DNA of 64,000 nucleotides. Origin: Anaerolineae bacterium. GTDB lineage: Bacteria; Chloroflexota; Anaerolineae; JAADDB01. Shown piece after piece: positions 1 to 10,023 of the stretch (position 1 is its first letter; each line of letters begins with the position of its first letter). The notes beneath the pieces are model-generated. The model had not been told where the DNA came from, did not search any database, and saw only the letters and a list, made by a program, of their open reading frames with translations. The stretch covers positions 1 through 64,000 of the forward strand of contig WFWT01000138.1 in assembly GCA_015490995.1 (NCBI GenBank), in the 5' to 3' direction. The position numbers were made by a program, and so were the translations under genes.

Positions 1-555
1 CGAGAACCCCCCTTCGTTTCCCCTGTAACCCCACCTACAGGAGAGGTCATTTATGACTTCGTCAGGCGCGCGCCTGAAGCTCTGTGGACCAACGATACTG
101 CGGAGCTGCCCTTTGGCGGCAAGGATGCCGACAAGCGAGGATTCGTGCTCTGGCAGGAGAAAGCATTAATGGAGGACGGCACAAGATACCCTCGCGTCCT
201 GGTCACATACCCGGAATGGGTACCTTTTGGTGTTATTGTAGGTACATATTACGACACTTTGACGTTGAAGTTGACCACTGACGACGTTCTTTATCTGAAA
301 GTCGGTCTGCTCGCCAAGGCACGGGCAGGGAACGTGACCTTTATCGTTTCATTCGCCCCGGCCTGTCAGGTTTTGCCTGTTCCCCTGGTGAAGGTCAACG
401 ATCTCTACGATCAGCAGCTGCGGGAGGCACGTATTTCCTTAGCTTCACTGGCCGGGCAGACGGGATGTTTTGTCCTCATCGCAGATGCGGGGGAGAGCCC
501 AGATGAGGACTGGGCAACGTGGGTTGAGGCTGTAATCGTACGGGAGTCACCTTAA
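1..555 (+). CDS. Hypothetical protein, 5'-truncated by window edge
   Basis: Frame 1 is open from base 1 (REPPFVSPVTPPTGEVIYDF...) to TAA at 555; ORF 145..555 is the internal-Met part. Confidence 0.6.
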   Translation, partial: REPPFVSPVTPPTGEVIYDFVRRAPEALWTNDTAELPFGGKDADKRGFVLWQEKALMEDGTRYPRVLVTYPEWVPFGVIVGTYYDTLTLKLTTDDVLYLKVGLLAKARAGNVTFIVSFAPACQVLPVPLVKVNDLYDQQLREARISLASLAGQTGCFVLIADAGESPDEDWATWVEAVIVRESP

Positions 556-578
556 GCCGGTGAAAGGAGGCAAGTCGC

Positions 579-1046
579 ATGAACACGGAAAAACAACAGC
601 CAACTCCTCAGGAGGGAGAAACGCATCAAAGTGAACAATACGAGGTCCACATCACGGGCAATGTAAGCGGTCAGATAGCCGTTGGTCATCATATCCATCA
701 GACATATCAGCCTCGAGAACAAACGTCAATATCGTCGGAAGAGCTGGCAACTTTGCAAGCGCTCTTGAAGGACCTGAAAACCCGTGTCGCAACGGATGCA
801 CCCCCGGAGTTAAAAGACGCGGCTCTGGAACGGGTAAACGAACTGGAGGAGGCTATCCTCACAGATCAGCCGGACCTTACTACCATGGAGTACGTTATGC
901 GATGGTTTGCCAAACGCCTACCTGCTCTGGCAGGCACCGTGGCTAGTGTGGTCGTCCATCCTATTGTGGGTAAACTGGTGGAAGCTGCAGGTGATGCATT
1001 GGCAGACGAATTCCGTAGACGTTTTGGAGGTACATCAACACCATGA
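579..1046 (+). CDS. Hypothetical protein with N-terminal 'ITGNVSGQIAVGHHI' motif, coiled-coil middle and C-terminal amphipathic/hydrophobic helices
   Basis: 155 aa ORF, SD-like aaaggagg upstream, 4-nt overlap with next gene (ATGA). Confidence 0.75.
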   Translation: MNTEKQQPTPQEGETHQSEQYEVHITGNVSGQIAVGHHIHQTYQPREQTSISSEELATLQALLKDLKTRVATDAPPELKDAALERVNELEEAILTDQPDLTTMEYVMRWFAKRLPALAGTVASVVVHPIVGKLVEAAGDALADEFRRRFGGTSTP

Positions 1047-1351
1047 GCGAAGACAGGACACCCGAACGCGAGGTTACCTGTCTACGAGCACACGTCTTCA
1101 TCAGTGGACGTGTGCAGGGTGTGTACTTTCGGGAATACACCCGCCGTGAGGCTCAAAAGGTGGGGGTTGTGGGATGGGTGCGCAACTTGTGGGATGGCCG
1201 TGTGGAAGCCGTGTTTGAGGGTTCTCCGGATGCAGTACGCCACATGGTGCGGTGGTGCCATCGGGGGTCACCGCGGGCCCGCGTAGAGCGGGTAGAGGTC
1301 CGTTATGAGGAATGCTCAGGCGAGTTCGATTCCTTTCGAGTGATATGGTGA
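1043..1351 (+). CDS. acyP: Acylphosphatase
   Basis: AHVFISGRVQGVYFREYTRREA...GWVRNLWDGRVEAVFEG signature of the acylphosphatase family. Confidence 0.93.
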   Translation: MSEDRTPEREVTCLRAHVFISGRVQGVYFREYTRREAQKVGVVGWVRNLWDGRVEAVFEGSPDAVRHMVRWCHRGSPRARVERVEVRYEECSGEFDSFRVIW

Positions 1352-1401
1352 CATAACACTTGGGTGCGGTACGGGTGGAATAACCGACCGACGTAAATGC
1401 T

Positions 1402-2136
1402 TTGCCGGAGGGTGGCGTGCCGATCTGGGTGGGGTGTTGTGGCTTTCCTGTTAAGCGAGCCCGTTATTATGAGCACTTCCCTGTGGTGGAGGTCCAGCAG
1501 ACATTTTACCAGCCACCACGGGAAACTACCCTACGTCGCTGGCGAGAAGAAGCGCCCCCGACGTTTCACTTCGCTATCAAAGCCTGGCAGCTCATCACCC
1601 ATCCTCCGACCTCACCGACATACCGGCGCCTGCGGACGCCCTTAACGGGCGAGAAGGAAGCATATGGCTTCTTCCGTCCTACGAAAGAGGTATGGGCTGC
1701 CTGGGAGGTTACTGCTCACGCAGCCACTGTCCTGAACGCCCGCTGGATAATTTTTCAGTGTCCGCCCAGCTTTACACCCACCGAAGAACACATCACATAT
1801 CTGAGAGATTTCTTCCAACGCCTCCCTCGTGGTCCCTGGCGGCTGGGCTGGGAACCCCGGGGGGCATGGCCTAGGGACATCGTGGCAATGCTGTGTGAGG
1901 AACTCTCCTTAGTTCATGTGGTTGACCCCTTCCAGCAGCAGCCGGTCACTCGTGGGGTGGCTTATTTTCGCCTGCATGGCAAAGGAGGATATCGATATCA
2001 ATACACTGAGGAGGACCTTCGCTCCTTGTACGCCATGTGCCAACCCTTTGCAGAAACGTGGGTCCTCTTTAACAACGCGCACATGTGGCACGACGCGCAA
2101 ACGTTTACTACTCTCACAGCCATCATCCAGGAGTAG
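1402..2136 (+). CDS. DUF72 domain-containing protein (TTG start)
   Basis: WVGCCGFPVKRARYYEHFPVVEVQQTFYQPP...FHFAIKAWQLITH...YFRLHGKGGYRYQYTEEDL typical of DUF72. Confidence 0.9.
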   Translation: MPEGGVPIWVGCCGFPVKRARYYEHFPVVEVQQTFYQPPRETTLRRWREEAPPTFHFAIKAWQLITHPPTSPTYRRLRTPLTGEKEAYGFFRPTKEVWAAWEVTAHAATVLNARWIIFQCPPSFTPTEEHITYLRDFFQRLPRGPWRLGWEPRGAWPRDIVAMLCEELSLVHVVDPFQQQPVTRGVAYFRLHGKGGYRYQYTEEDLRSLYAMCQPFAETWVLFNNAHMWHDAQTFTTLTAIIQE

Positions 2137-3499
2137 TCTCCGGTTCGTTCCCTTCCCGTCCGGATACCGGTTTGACCCGAACTTCCACCTCTATCGGCAG
2201 TTGAGAGCCAGATTCCACCGAAGGCAAGGGTGGCTCAACCGGTGTAGGGGCAGGATAGGTAGGTCCCCCTGGTGGCTCTGCCGGTTCCGGGAGCAATTCA
2301 GGAAAGGGGGGATGGTCCAACAGGCGGGCGTGCACGTAGTGGGCAAGAATACGCAGAGTCGCCAGGGTAGGTGCAGCTAACAGGGCCCCCAAGACACCGT
2401 ACAGCTGCGTGCCCACTACAATACCAACCAGGACTAAAAATGGATGCACATTTACCGCGCTGCCGATCACGCGGGGCACGAGCAAGTTGTTCTCCAGTTG
2501 CTGGATGATCACGTAGAGCCCAAGGGTGACCAGGGCGAACTGCCAATTGGGTATATTCAACACCGTCGAGCCCTGGATAAGCGCAGCTATCACCGCGGGC
2601 ATGGTGGCCAAGATCGGTCCCAGGTTAGGAACGATTTCCAGGATACCGGCAATCAAGGCAAGGGTAAACGCTCCCGGCATGCCGATAAGGGTCAAACCGA
2701 CCCATGACAAAGCAAAAATGACAAAGCAGAGAAACACCTGACCTCGCAAGTAACTGCGCCACGTTCGGGCGATCTGGTCGATGAGGTAGGCAATCTCGGC
2801 GTGATACGAAGGAGGGAACAACTCCGCGATGCTCAACCGCAAGCGTGGCGCCACCAACAAGAGGTAGAAGGTATAGATCATGGTTAAGAACAAAGCAAAC
2901 ACGCCTGCCACAAACTGGTATACCAGCGCGCCGGCAAAGCCTGTAGCTCCTACCACCAAGGAGGTAGCCATGTTCAATGCGCTTTGCAGGCTGCCTACGA
3001 TCTGGCTCATGTTAGGGACGCTAGCGATCCATTGTCCGCTCTGGAACCACTCTAACCACATGCCCATGTAAGGGCGAAGGTCGTACCTGTAACCTAGAAC
3101 GACGCCTTGAGAGTACTGCTCTACCAGTTGGAGCCCCCAGGCGTAAAACTTCAACGCCCAGTCTCGTGGGTCTAGGGGCAACGCCATAATTTGCTGGATC
3201 ACCAGGGGAATGACCAGGGTCGGAATCAGCGCCAAACCGGTTAAGAAGAGCACATATACCACCAACGTGGCAATTACCCGGGGAATATACAAGCGGGTAA
3301 GCAAGGTGACGAAAGGGTTCAACAGGAAAGCAATGATAGCTGCCCACAACACTAAGGGAAGCACCCCACGGGCGAGATAAAGCAACCCCACAACGACCAG
3401 GAGGCTCAGGGTGAGAACATATCGTTTCGTTTCCGGGGACCAACGTTCCCACCGCGGAGGAACTTCAGGCGTTCCGAGGTCCCAATCCCTTGCGCTCAT
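2123..3499 (-). CDS. AI-2E family transporter / predicted permease
   Basis: 458 aa multi-TM protein; GMPGAFTLALIAGILEIVPNLGPILATMPAVIAAL and IGSAVNVHPFLVLVGIVVG motifs. Confidence 0.9.
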   Translation of the reverse strand: MSARDWDLGTPEVPPRWERWSPETKRYVLTLSLLVVVGLLYLARGVLPLVLWAAIIAFLLNPFVTLLTRLYIPRVIATLVVYVLFLTGLALIPTLVIPLVIQQIMALPLDPRDWALKFYAWGLQLVEQYSQGVVLGYRYDLRPYMGMWLEWFQSGQWIASVPNMSQIVGSLQSALNMATSLVVGATGFAGALVYQFVAGVFALFLTMIYTFYLLLVAPRLRLSIAELFPPSYHAEIAYLIDQIARTWRSYLRGQVFLCFVIFALSWVGLTLIGMPGAFTLALIAGILEIVPNLGPILATMPAVIAALIQGSTVLNIPNWQFALVTLGLYVIIQQLENNLLVPRVIGSAVNVHPFLVLVGIVVGTQLYGVLGALLAAPTLATLRILAHYVHARLLDHPPFPELLPEPAEPPGGPTYPAPTPVEPPLPSVESGSQLPIEVEVRVKPVSGREGNEPETTPG

Positions 3500-4808
3500 A
3501 CCACCTGTCCTCCAGGCTCAAGTACCCCTTAACCAGGTGACTAACAAGCCATCGAGCAGGTTCGGGTGGCCATGGCCATACCCGACGTCTCACAAACCAT
3601 AAAGCGGTGTGTTGGGTTTCCTGTTCCAAGGCTAGGGCCGCCAAAATGCGACCGTTGCTGGGCATAAGCGACACGCCATGGCCAATACACCCCACATTAT
3701 ATATCCCTCGTCGATCCTGCACATAACCGATGGCCGGTACCAAGTCCAGTGTTGCGGAGAAGGGACCACCCCAGTGATGCGTGAGTCGTAGTGGGGTCAG
3801 GGAAGGGAAAAGGGTATGAATAAACTGCTCAAGATGGCGCAACGCAGATGCATCCCGGTCAGGCGCGGGACGCGAACCAAAGCTCAGGCGCACCGGTCCT
3901 CCTCCCATTAATAACCGGCCATCCGGTGAAGGACGAAAATAGTGAATCAGATTACGGGCATCTTCAATGCCCATTCCTTTTTCCCATCCCAGGGTCTGCC
4001 ACTGTTCCGGCGTGAGAGGCTCTGTTGCCACCATGTATGTCCACGCTGGCACTTGAAGTCGACGTACCCACGGGAAATGATGGCTCCACGCGTTGGTAGC
4101 GAAAACGACCTTCTCGGCTAGGACTCGGCCCTGGTTTGTTTCCACGGTGACTCCGCCATGCCGACGTCGCACCGCGATCACCGGCGAGCGCTCGTACACC
4201 CGCGCGCCTTTTGCCTCTGCCAGACGTTTTAGCTCGCGCACAAGCTTGATGGGATTCACCAGCGCACAACGGGGCTCCCACCAGCCTCCCAGAAAGCGAG
4301 AGGAATGTACCGCGTCCTGCACCTGCCGTTTATCCCACCACTCTATACCGTCTAAGCCTAGACGAAGGGCAAGGTCTATCTCCTCCTGAATGCGCCGCAC
4401 ATAGCCCGGTGTAGTGGCCACGCGCAAGAAGCCGGAACGTCGGAAATCACAGTTCAGCCGGTGTTCTTGGACCAGTTGCTCCAAGTAAGTGACCGCGTCC
4501 ACCATGTAGTGATAAGCCTCGCGCGTGCGTTCGGTGCCGTGCAACATGTGGGTGACCGTGAGGGAAACTCCAAATACGGTCATAGCAAAGCCTCCATTGC
4601 GCCCGCTGGCACCGTACCCGACGTACTCAGCTTCGAGGACAATGACTTCACAGCCGGGATCGGCCTGTTTAAGGTGAAACGCGGTGGACAAGCCGCTAAA
4701 CCCCGCGCCTATGATGACCACATCTCCACGGTGCTCCCCCACCAGCGGCTGATTAGGCGTGTATGGTGTCGCGGTCGCTGCCCAAAAAGACAGTTCGTGG
4801 GCCTTCAT
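3465..4808 (-). CDS. FAD-dependent oxidoreductase (DAO family)
   Basis: GDVVIIGAGFSGLSTAFHLKQ Rossmann motif; GCIGHGVSLMPSNGRILAAL C-term. Confidence 0.9.
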   Translation of the reverse strand: MKAHELSFWAATATPYTPNQPLVGEHRGDVVIIGAGFSGLSTAFHLKQADPGCEVIVLEAEYVGYGASGRNGGFAMTVFGVSLTVTHMLHGTERTREAYHYMVDAVTYLEQLVQEHRLNCDFRRSGFLRVATTPGYVRRIQEEIDLALRLGLDGIEWWDKRQVQDAVHSSRFLGGWWEPRCALVNPIKLVRELKRLAEAKGARVYERSPVIAVRRRHGGVTVETNQGRVLAEKVVFATNAWSHHFPWVRRLQVPAWTYMVATEPLTPEQWQTLGWEKGMGIEDARNLIHYFRPSPDGRLLMGGGPVRLSFGSRPAPDRDASALRHLEQFIHTLFPSLTPLRLTHHWGGPFSATLDLVPAIGYVQDRRGIYNVGCIGHGVSLMPSNGRILAALALEQETQHTALWFVRRRVWPWPPEPARWLVSHLVKGYLSLEDRWYERKGLGPRNA

Positions 4809-5839
4809 CGATGCTTTCGTTTCGTCCGATGCTTCAATCCGTTCACCAGTTCACGCCACCACGGCGCGTCCTCCGGGCGGAAAGGATAATAGAGGGCAAT
4901 TCGGTCTAGCACGCCACCATACCGTGCGGCCAGGGCATCGGGCAGTCGATCCCAAGGTGCTTCTACCGCGTAGACGGCTAGCATCTCGTCGCTGATCAGC
5001 GCGGGCATCTCATCCCATCGCTTGCGCGCGGCGAGATAGGAAAGACGTTCTCCCACCGCTTCCCAACCGTGTACCGCCAACACAACGCGATAGGAAGGGG
5101 TACTGGCATAGAACGCGATTTGCCGCCGCACTATCTCTCTCATCGTATCCATCTCTTGGGACGTTTGTCCGGTGATGACAAACGCGGTAGTGGCCAGCTG
5201 GATATCCTTACGAGACCGACCGGCCTGTGCGAGGGCTCCTTCCATAGCAGGAAGGAACACCCGTTGCAAGTAGGTGGGGGAGTGGAAGGGGTGGATGTGA
5301 AACCCATCGGCCAGTTCGCCGGCCAAGCGGATGAGGCCTGTGTTCACCCCCGCAATGAAGATAGGGATATGAGGATGCTCAATAGGGCCTGGATCGAAGA
5401 AGTCGGTCATTAGGGTGTGCTTGTAAAAGCGGCCGCGAAAGTTAAGACGGCGACGGTGTTGCCACGCATTCCAAATGGCTCGTAAGGCAAGGATGTACTC
5501 CCGCAATTTGGCCACCGGTGCCTCCCATGACACGCCAAACCGACGCTCAATGTGGGCCTTTACCTGGGTGCCCAGGCCAAGGATAAAGCGACCGTTGGAG
5601 AACCGCTGCAAGTCCCACGCGATGTGTGCCATGACCAGGGGGCTGCGCGGGAATGCTATGGCTACAGCGGTGCCGAGCTTGAGCGCCGTCGAATGTTCGG
5701 CGGCCAGCAGGAGAGGGAAAAAGGGGTTATACTTTGTCTCGCTGGTCCAGAGCGCATCAAAGCCGACCTCTTCTGCAGCGCGGGCCAACGCGGGCATAAG
5801 CGAAAGGTCGGGGACGAGGAGACTGGCATCCACGTACAT
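4805..5839 (-). CDS. LLM-class F420-dependent oxidoreductase
   Basis: EEVGFDALWTSETKYNPFFPLLLAAEHSTALKLGTAVAIAFPRSPLVMAHIAWDLQRFSNGRFILGLGTQVKAHIERRF. Confidence 0.9.
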   Translation of the reverse strand: MYVDASLLVPDLSLMPALARAAEEVGFDALWTSETKYNPFFPLLLAAEHSTALKLGTAVAIAFPRSPLVMAHIAWDLQRFSNGRFILGLGTQVKAHIERRFGVSWEAPVAKLREYILALRAIWNAWQHRRRLNFRGRFYKHTLMTDFFDPGPIEHPHIPIFIAGVNTGLIRLAGELADGFHIHPFHSPTYLQRVFLPAMEGALAQAGRSRKDIQLATTAFVITGQTSQEMDTMREIVRRQIAFYASTPSYRVVLAVHGWEAVGERLSYLAARKRWDEMPALISDEMLAVYAVEAPWDRLPDALAARYGGVLDRIALYYPFRPEDAPWWRELVNGLKHRTKRKHR

Positions 5840-5917
5840 CGGTCACCTCAGTGTGAGTGCTGCCATGTCGATGGCCTTTTAGGTAAGAGCATAACCCAGG
5901 CAAGAACAACGTGTCAA

Positions 5918-7501
5918 TTACACCTTCCTTCCCCATCCACCACCGCCGGGTGTGCGGATACTGAGCACATCGCCTGGGCGTAAATGCACCGTGCCTTTGC
6001 CGGGCAACCGAATTTCCTCATTGTCTCGAATAAGCACGTTCTCGCCTGTCGCGCCGGGATCTCCTTCGGCTAAGCCGTAGGGAGCCAAGCGTCGGCGTTC
6101 GGTCAGAAGGCTTACCTGACATTCGGTGAGTACCTCAATGTCTCGCCGAATGCCGTCCCCACCACGATAGCGGCCCTCACCTCCGGAATTACGACGTACT
6201 TCATATCGCACCACCCGGAAAGGATAGGTGTACTCCAGAGCTTCCACCGGAGTGTTAAGGGTGTTCGTCATATGGGTGTGAACGGCGGAAACACCGTCTT
6301 TCCCCGGTCGGGCGCCCATGCCACCGCCGATGGTTTCATAATAGGCAAACGACCGACGGCGGAAAGGATCCCAACCACCAATGGTCACGTTGTTCATTGT
6401 ACCTTGACTGGCAGCCGGAACTTTGTCCGGACAGGCTTGAGCCAGCGCGCCCAGGAGCACATCTACGATGCGCTGGGACGTCTCCACGTTTCCCCCCGCT
6501 ACCGGCGCCGGAGGTCGGGCATTCACCACCGTCCCCTCCGGGGCAATAACTTGGATAGGCACAAGACACCCTGAGTTATTAGGTACGTCTAGACCGATGA
6601 GGCAGCGAAATACGTAATACACGGCAGAAAGGGTTATGGCATATACTGCGTTGATACTTCCCTGTTGCTGTGGGGCAGAGCCGGTGAAATCCACGGTTGC
6701 CGTGTCTCCGGCGATGGTAATGGCCACTGTAATGGGAACCGGCTTATCATCGATACCGTCGTCATCCATGTAATCGGTAAAGCGGTACGTCCCATCTGGG
6801 AGAGATGCCAACAGGCGGCGGGTCATACGTTCGGTATAGCGTAGTAGTTCCTCCATGTGTTGTCGTACTTCATCCGCGCCGTAACGGGCTACAATTTCCT
6901 GAACGCGCTCCATTCCTCGCCGGTTCGCGGCCATCTGCGCGCGGAGATCACCTGCCCGTTCTTCCGGCGTGCGCACGTTGGAGAGGATCATCTCCATCAC
7001 CCCCTGGTTAAGTCGTCCCCCTTCCACCAGCTTCACGGGTGGAATAATGATCCCCTCCTGGTAGATTTCCCGTGCCACGGGCATGGATCCCGGCGTCATG
7101 CCCCCTACATCCGCGTGGTGTGCCCGATTAGCTACAAAGCCGAACAGGCGTTGCTCACCGCTTTCTTCGATAAATACTGGTGAGATCAGGGTGATATCCG
7201 GCAGGTGAGTGCCTCCACGGTACGGGTCGTTCAGGATAACTACATCCCCCGGGGTAAAGGTGAGATCCTTTACCGCTTGTGCAACGGAAAGAGGCATAGA
7301 ACCCAAATGTACCGGAATGTGGGCTGCCTGGGCAATCATGCGACCTTCAGCGTCAAACACCGCGCATGAGAAGTCCCGCCGCTCTTTAATGTTGGGTGAA
7401 TAGCTGGCCTTGCGCAGCACAACACCCATCTCTTCCGCCACGGCGGCGAATAAGTGCTTAAAAACTTCCAGCCGGATAGGGTCATGTTCGGTGCGTGCCA
7501 T
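5918..7501 (-). CDS. hyuB: Hydantoinase B/oxoprolinase family protein
   Basis: ILNDPYRGGTHLPDITLISPVF; NVETSQRIVDVLLGAL; GGGMGARPGKDGVSAVHTHMTNTLNTPVEALE. Confidence 0.95.
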   Translation of the reverse strand: MARTEHDPIRLEVFKHLFAAVAEEMGVVLRKASYSPNIKERRDFSCAVFDAEGRMIAQAAHIPVHLGSMPLSVAQAVKDLTFTPGDVVILNDPYRGGTHLPDITLISPVFIEESGEQRLFGFVANRAHHADVGGMTPGSMPVAREIYQEGIIIPPVKLVEGGRLNQGVMEMILSNVRTPEERAGDLRAQMAANRRGMERVQEIVARYGADEVRQHMEELLRYTERMTRRLLASLPDGTYRFTDYMDDDGIDDKPVPITVAITIAGDTATVDFTGSAPQQQGSINAVYAITLSAVYYVFRCLIGLDVPNNSGCLVPIQVIAPEGTVVNARPPAPVAGGNVETSQRIVDVLLGALAQACPDKVPAASQGTMNNVTIGGWDPFRRRSFAYYETIGGGMGARPGKDGVSAVHTHMTNTLNTPVEALEYTYPFRVVRYEVRRNSGGEGRYRGGDGIRRDIEVLTECQVSLLTERRRLAPYGLAEGDPGATGENVLIRDNEEIRLPGKGTVHLRPGDVLSIRTPGGGGWGRKV

Positions 7502-7564
7502 TGCTTTGCCTTTAAATATCCCCCAAGTGTCCGGAGTCTCTGGACTTCTACCGTAATGTAATCC

Positions 7565-9535
7565 TTAACGTCCCACCGCGACCAGGATATTTCCCCACTC
7601 GTCAATCTTCCCCACGTCCTGGGGTCCGATGAGAATCGTGGTGTCTCGTCGGACGATGATAGCAGGGCCTGGAATGCGATTACCGGGTTGGAGCATTTCT
7701 CCTTGGTAAAACGGCACCATGACCGCTTCTCCGTGAAGGATAACAGGCCGACGGTCCAGCAACGCAGGGGAAGGATCTGTGTCACCTTTGGGCAACTTGG
7801 GAATAACCGGTCGTGGTACCTGGCCGATGACTCGTACCCGCACGTTGACGACTTCCACAGGAGCGTCCAGGACAGCGTACCCGTACGCCTGGTGATGGGC
7901 CGTGTGAAATGCGTCCACAGGATCACCGTTGAGGGGTACCGTTAACTCGTACGACTGGCCTTCGTAGCGCATGTCCAGGAGTTCTTCCACCAGAATGCGG
8001 GAGGGTGGAATGCCTTCAGCTGCCACTTCTGTGATGCCCTGTTCCACGAGCGGGCGCAGGTGCTGTCGCAGTTCAGGGATCGGCGTAGTGCCGGGCAGCA
8101 TTACGGTGCGGGCGTAATCTTTGATTACATCGGTCACCAGCATTCCGAACGCGGAAAGGGTAGCAGCATACGGGGAGATGAACACCCGTGGAATACCCAG
8201 GCGTCGCGCGAGGTCGGCCGCGTGCAAGCCACCGGCCCCGCCAAAGGATACGAGCACGAAGTCTCGGGGGTCGTATCCCCGTTCCACGGAAATAACCCGT
8301 AAGGCCCGTTCCATGTGCGCGTTAACCACCTCGATGACCCCGATAGCTGCTTCCTCCGCGCCCAAGCCCAGGTGATGTCCCAACCGTTCCAGTGCTGTCC
8401 ATGCTCGCGCGGCATCCAAGGACATTTCACCGCCCAGAAAGTAATCCACTGGCAGGCGCCCCAGTACCACGTTCGCGTCGGTTACTGTGGCATGATCCCC
8501 TTTGCCGTAGCATGCTGGACCGGGATCGGCCCCCGCGCTTTGGGGCCCAACCCGCAACGCGCCTCCTAAGTCCACATGGGCGATGGAACCACCCCCGGAG
8601 CCGACTGTGTGGATGTCAATGATAGGAATACGCAAGGGATAACCGCCGACCTCCGATTCCGTGGTCACGCGAACATCCCCATCACACAGGGAGACATCCG
8701 TGGAAGTCCCCCCCATGTCAAAGGTAATAATGCGCTGAAAGCCGGCCATCTGGGCGATGTGGCGGGCACCGACCACCCCACCTGCTGGACCGGAAAGAAT
8801 GCAGCGCACCGCGTGACGGCGAGCTTCCGCCGTGCCGATACTGCCACCGTTGGATTGCATGATGCGTAATTCATCACCAGCGAGCGCGTGTTCCAGATCT
8901 CTCAGGTAACGTTCCATCACAGGTGACACGTATGCGTTTACTACTGTCGTGCTGGTGCGTTCATACTCCCGGTATTCGGGCAAAATTTCCGAGGAAAGTG
9001 AAACAGAGAAGCCTGCTGCCCGTAATTTCTCGCCGATAACCCGTTCATGTTCTGGGTAGAGGAAGGAGAACAAGAGTACAACCGCGACCGAAGCAACACC
9101 CTCTGCCTTAAGGAACGTGATGAGCGAATCCACGGCTGCTGGGTCCAATGGTTGTAACACCTCTCCGGTGGCGGTTACCCTTTCCGCCACCTCCAGGCGC
9201 CACCGGTCCGGTATCAGCGGCGGAGGTGGGTCGGCAAAGAAGTCGTAGAGTTGAGGGCGGTTCTGGCGACGGATAACCAGTACATCCCGAAAGCCACGTG
9301 TCGTGATCAAGGCTGTTGGCGCTCCTTTGCGTTCTAGGAGCGCGTTGGTGGCCACCGTGGAACCGTGTACAATGTGGCGGCGTTCAGGGGAAGGGATACG
9401 GGACAGACCGTGTAAGACCGCATCCGCAGGCGCACGGGGGGTGGAGAGCACTTTAAACGTCTCCACCGGTGCGCCCTCCTCCCGCACCACGACAAAGTCC
9501 GTAAACGTGCCGCCTATGTCAACGCCGACGCGCAT
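7565..9535 (-). CDS. hyuA: Hydantoinase/oxoprolinase family protein (subunit A)
   Basis: MRVGVDIGGTFTDFVVVREEG start; MQSNGGSIGTAEARRHAVRCILSGPAGGVVGA; FDMGGTSTDVSL. Start moved to 9535 from ORF start 9589. Confidence 0.95.
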   Translation of the reverse strand: MRVGVDIGGTFTDFVVVREEGAPVETFKVLSTPRAPADAVLHGLSRIPSPERRHIVHGSTVATNALLERKGAPTALITTRGFRDVLVIRRQNRPQLYDFFADPPPPLIPDRWRLEVAERVTATGEVLQPLDPAAVDSLITFLKAEGVASVAVVLLFSFLYPEHERVIGEKLRAAGFSVSLSSEILPEYREYERTSTTVVNAYVSPVMERYLRDLEHALAGDELRIMQSNGGSIGTAEARRHAVRCILSGPAGGVVGARHIAQMAGFQRIITFDMGGTSTDVSLCDGDVRVTTESEVGGYPLRIPIIDIHTVGSGGGSIAHVDLGGALRVGPQSAGADPGPACYGKGDHATVTDANVVLGRLPVDYFLGGEMSLDAARAWTALERLGHHLGLGAEEAAIGVIEVVNAHMERALRVISVERGYDPRDFVLVSFGGAGGLHAADLARRLGIPRVFISPYAATLSAFGMLVTDVIKDYARTVMLPGTTPIPELRQHLRPLVEQGITEVAAEGIPPSRILVEELLDMRYEGQSYELTVPLNGDPVDAFHTAHHQAYGYAVLDAPVEVVNVRVRVIGQVPRPVIPKLPKGDTDPSPALLDRRPVILHGEAVMVPFYQGEMLQPGNRIPGPAIIVRRDTTILIGPQDVGKIDEWGNILVAVGR

Positions 9536-9549
9536 GAACACTCTCCTGT

Positions 9550-9795
9550 TCACAAGCAATTGCCAATCGCGCAAGGGTTTACGTAGCACGAACTTAATAG
9601 CAAGAGTAGGTTACCCTCGAGGAGCCGGTCGGTCGCACCGGAGATATCGACAACCGGAGGCCAGTCGACGTCACGCTTCAGACTGTCCTCTGCCCCGATC
9701 ACCCGGACCCCTTTGAGGAAAGGGATGTCCTCTAACACCCGTCGAAATGTGACTATGGCGCACCTCAAATTATGGGGACGGCGCGTCAACAGCAC
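9550..9795 (-). pseudogene. PucR N-terminal-domain-like fragment, truncated regulator remnant (or stand-alone domain)
   Basis: TFRRVLEDIPFLKGVRVIGAEDSLKRDVDWPPVVDISGATDRLLEGNLLLLLS resembles PucR N-terminal consensus; no helicase/HTH part follows. Confidence 0.5.
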
Positions 9796-9905
9796 ACCTA
9801 ATTAATTATACATCGCGTGCACGGGATAAAAAACGGAGCTCCACGCTTCATGGCCCTTTGGGATATCGGGTTGTGAAGTGTTCCCAGCTAATCGCGGAGG
9901 GCGTT

Positions 9906-9933
9906 TTGACAACCCACCGGGACTACGTATAAT
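9906..9933 (+). promoter_or_regulatory. Consensus sigma70-type promoter of tRNA-Glu
   Basis: TTGACA (9906-9911), 16-bp spacer, TATAAT (9928-9933). Confidence 0.85.
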
Positions 9934-9946
9934 GAAGGCCAAGGTT

Positions 9947-10022
9947 GGCCCATTCGTCTAGTGGACTAGGACACCGGCCTCTCAAGCCGGAAACAGGGGT
10001 TCGAATCCCCTATGGGCCACCA
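9947..10022 (+). tRNA. tRNA-Glu (anticodon CTC), CCA encoded
   Basis: Acceptor GGCCCAT/ATGGGCC, anticodon arm CCGGC-CTCTCAA-GCCGG, T-arm AGGGG-TTCGAAT-CCCCT, ACCA 3' end. Confidence 0.95.
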
Positions 10023-10023
10023 G

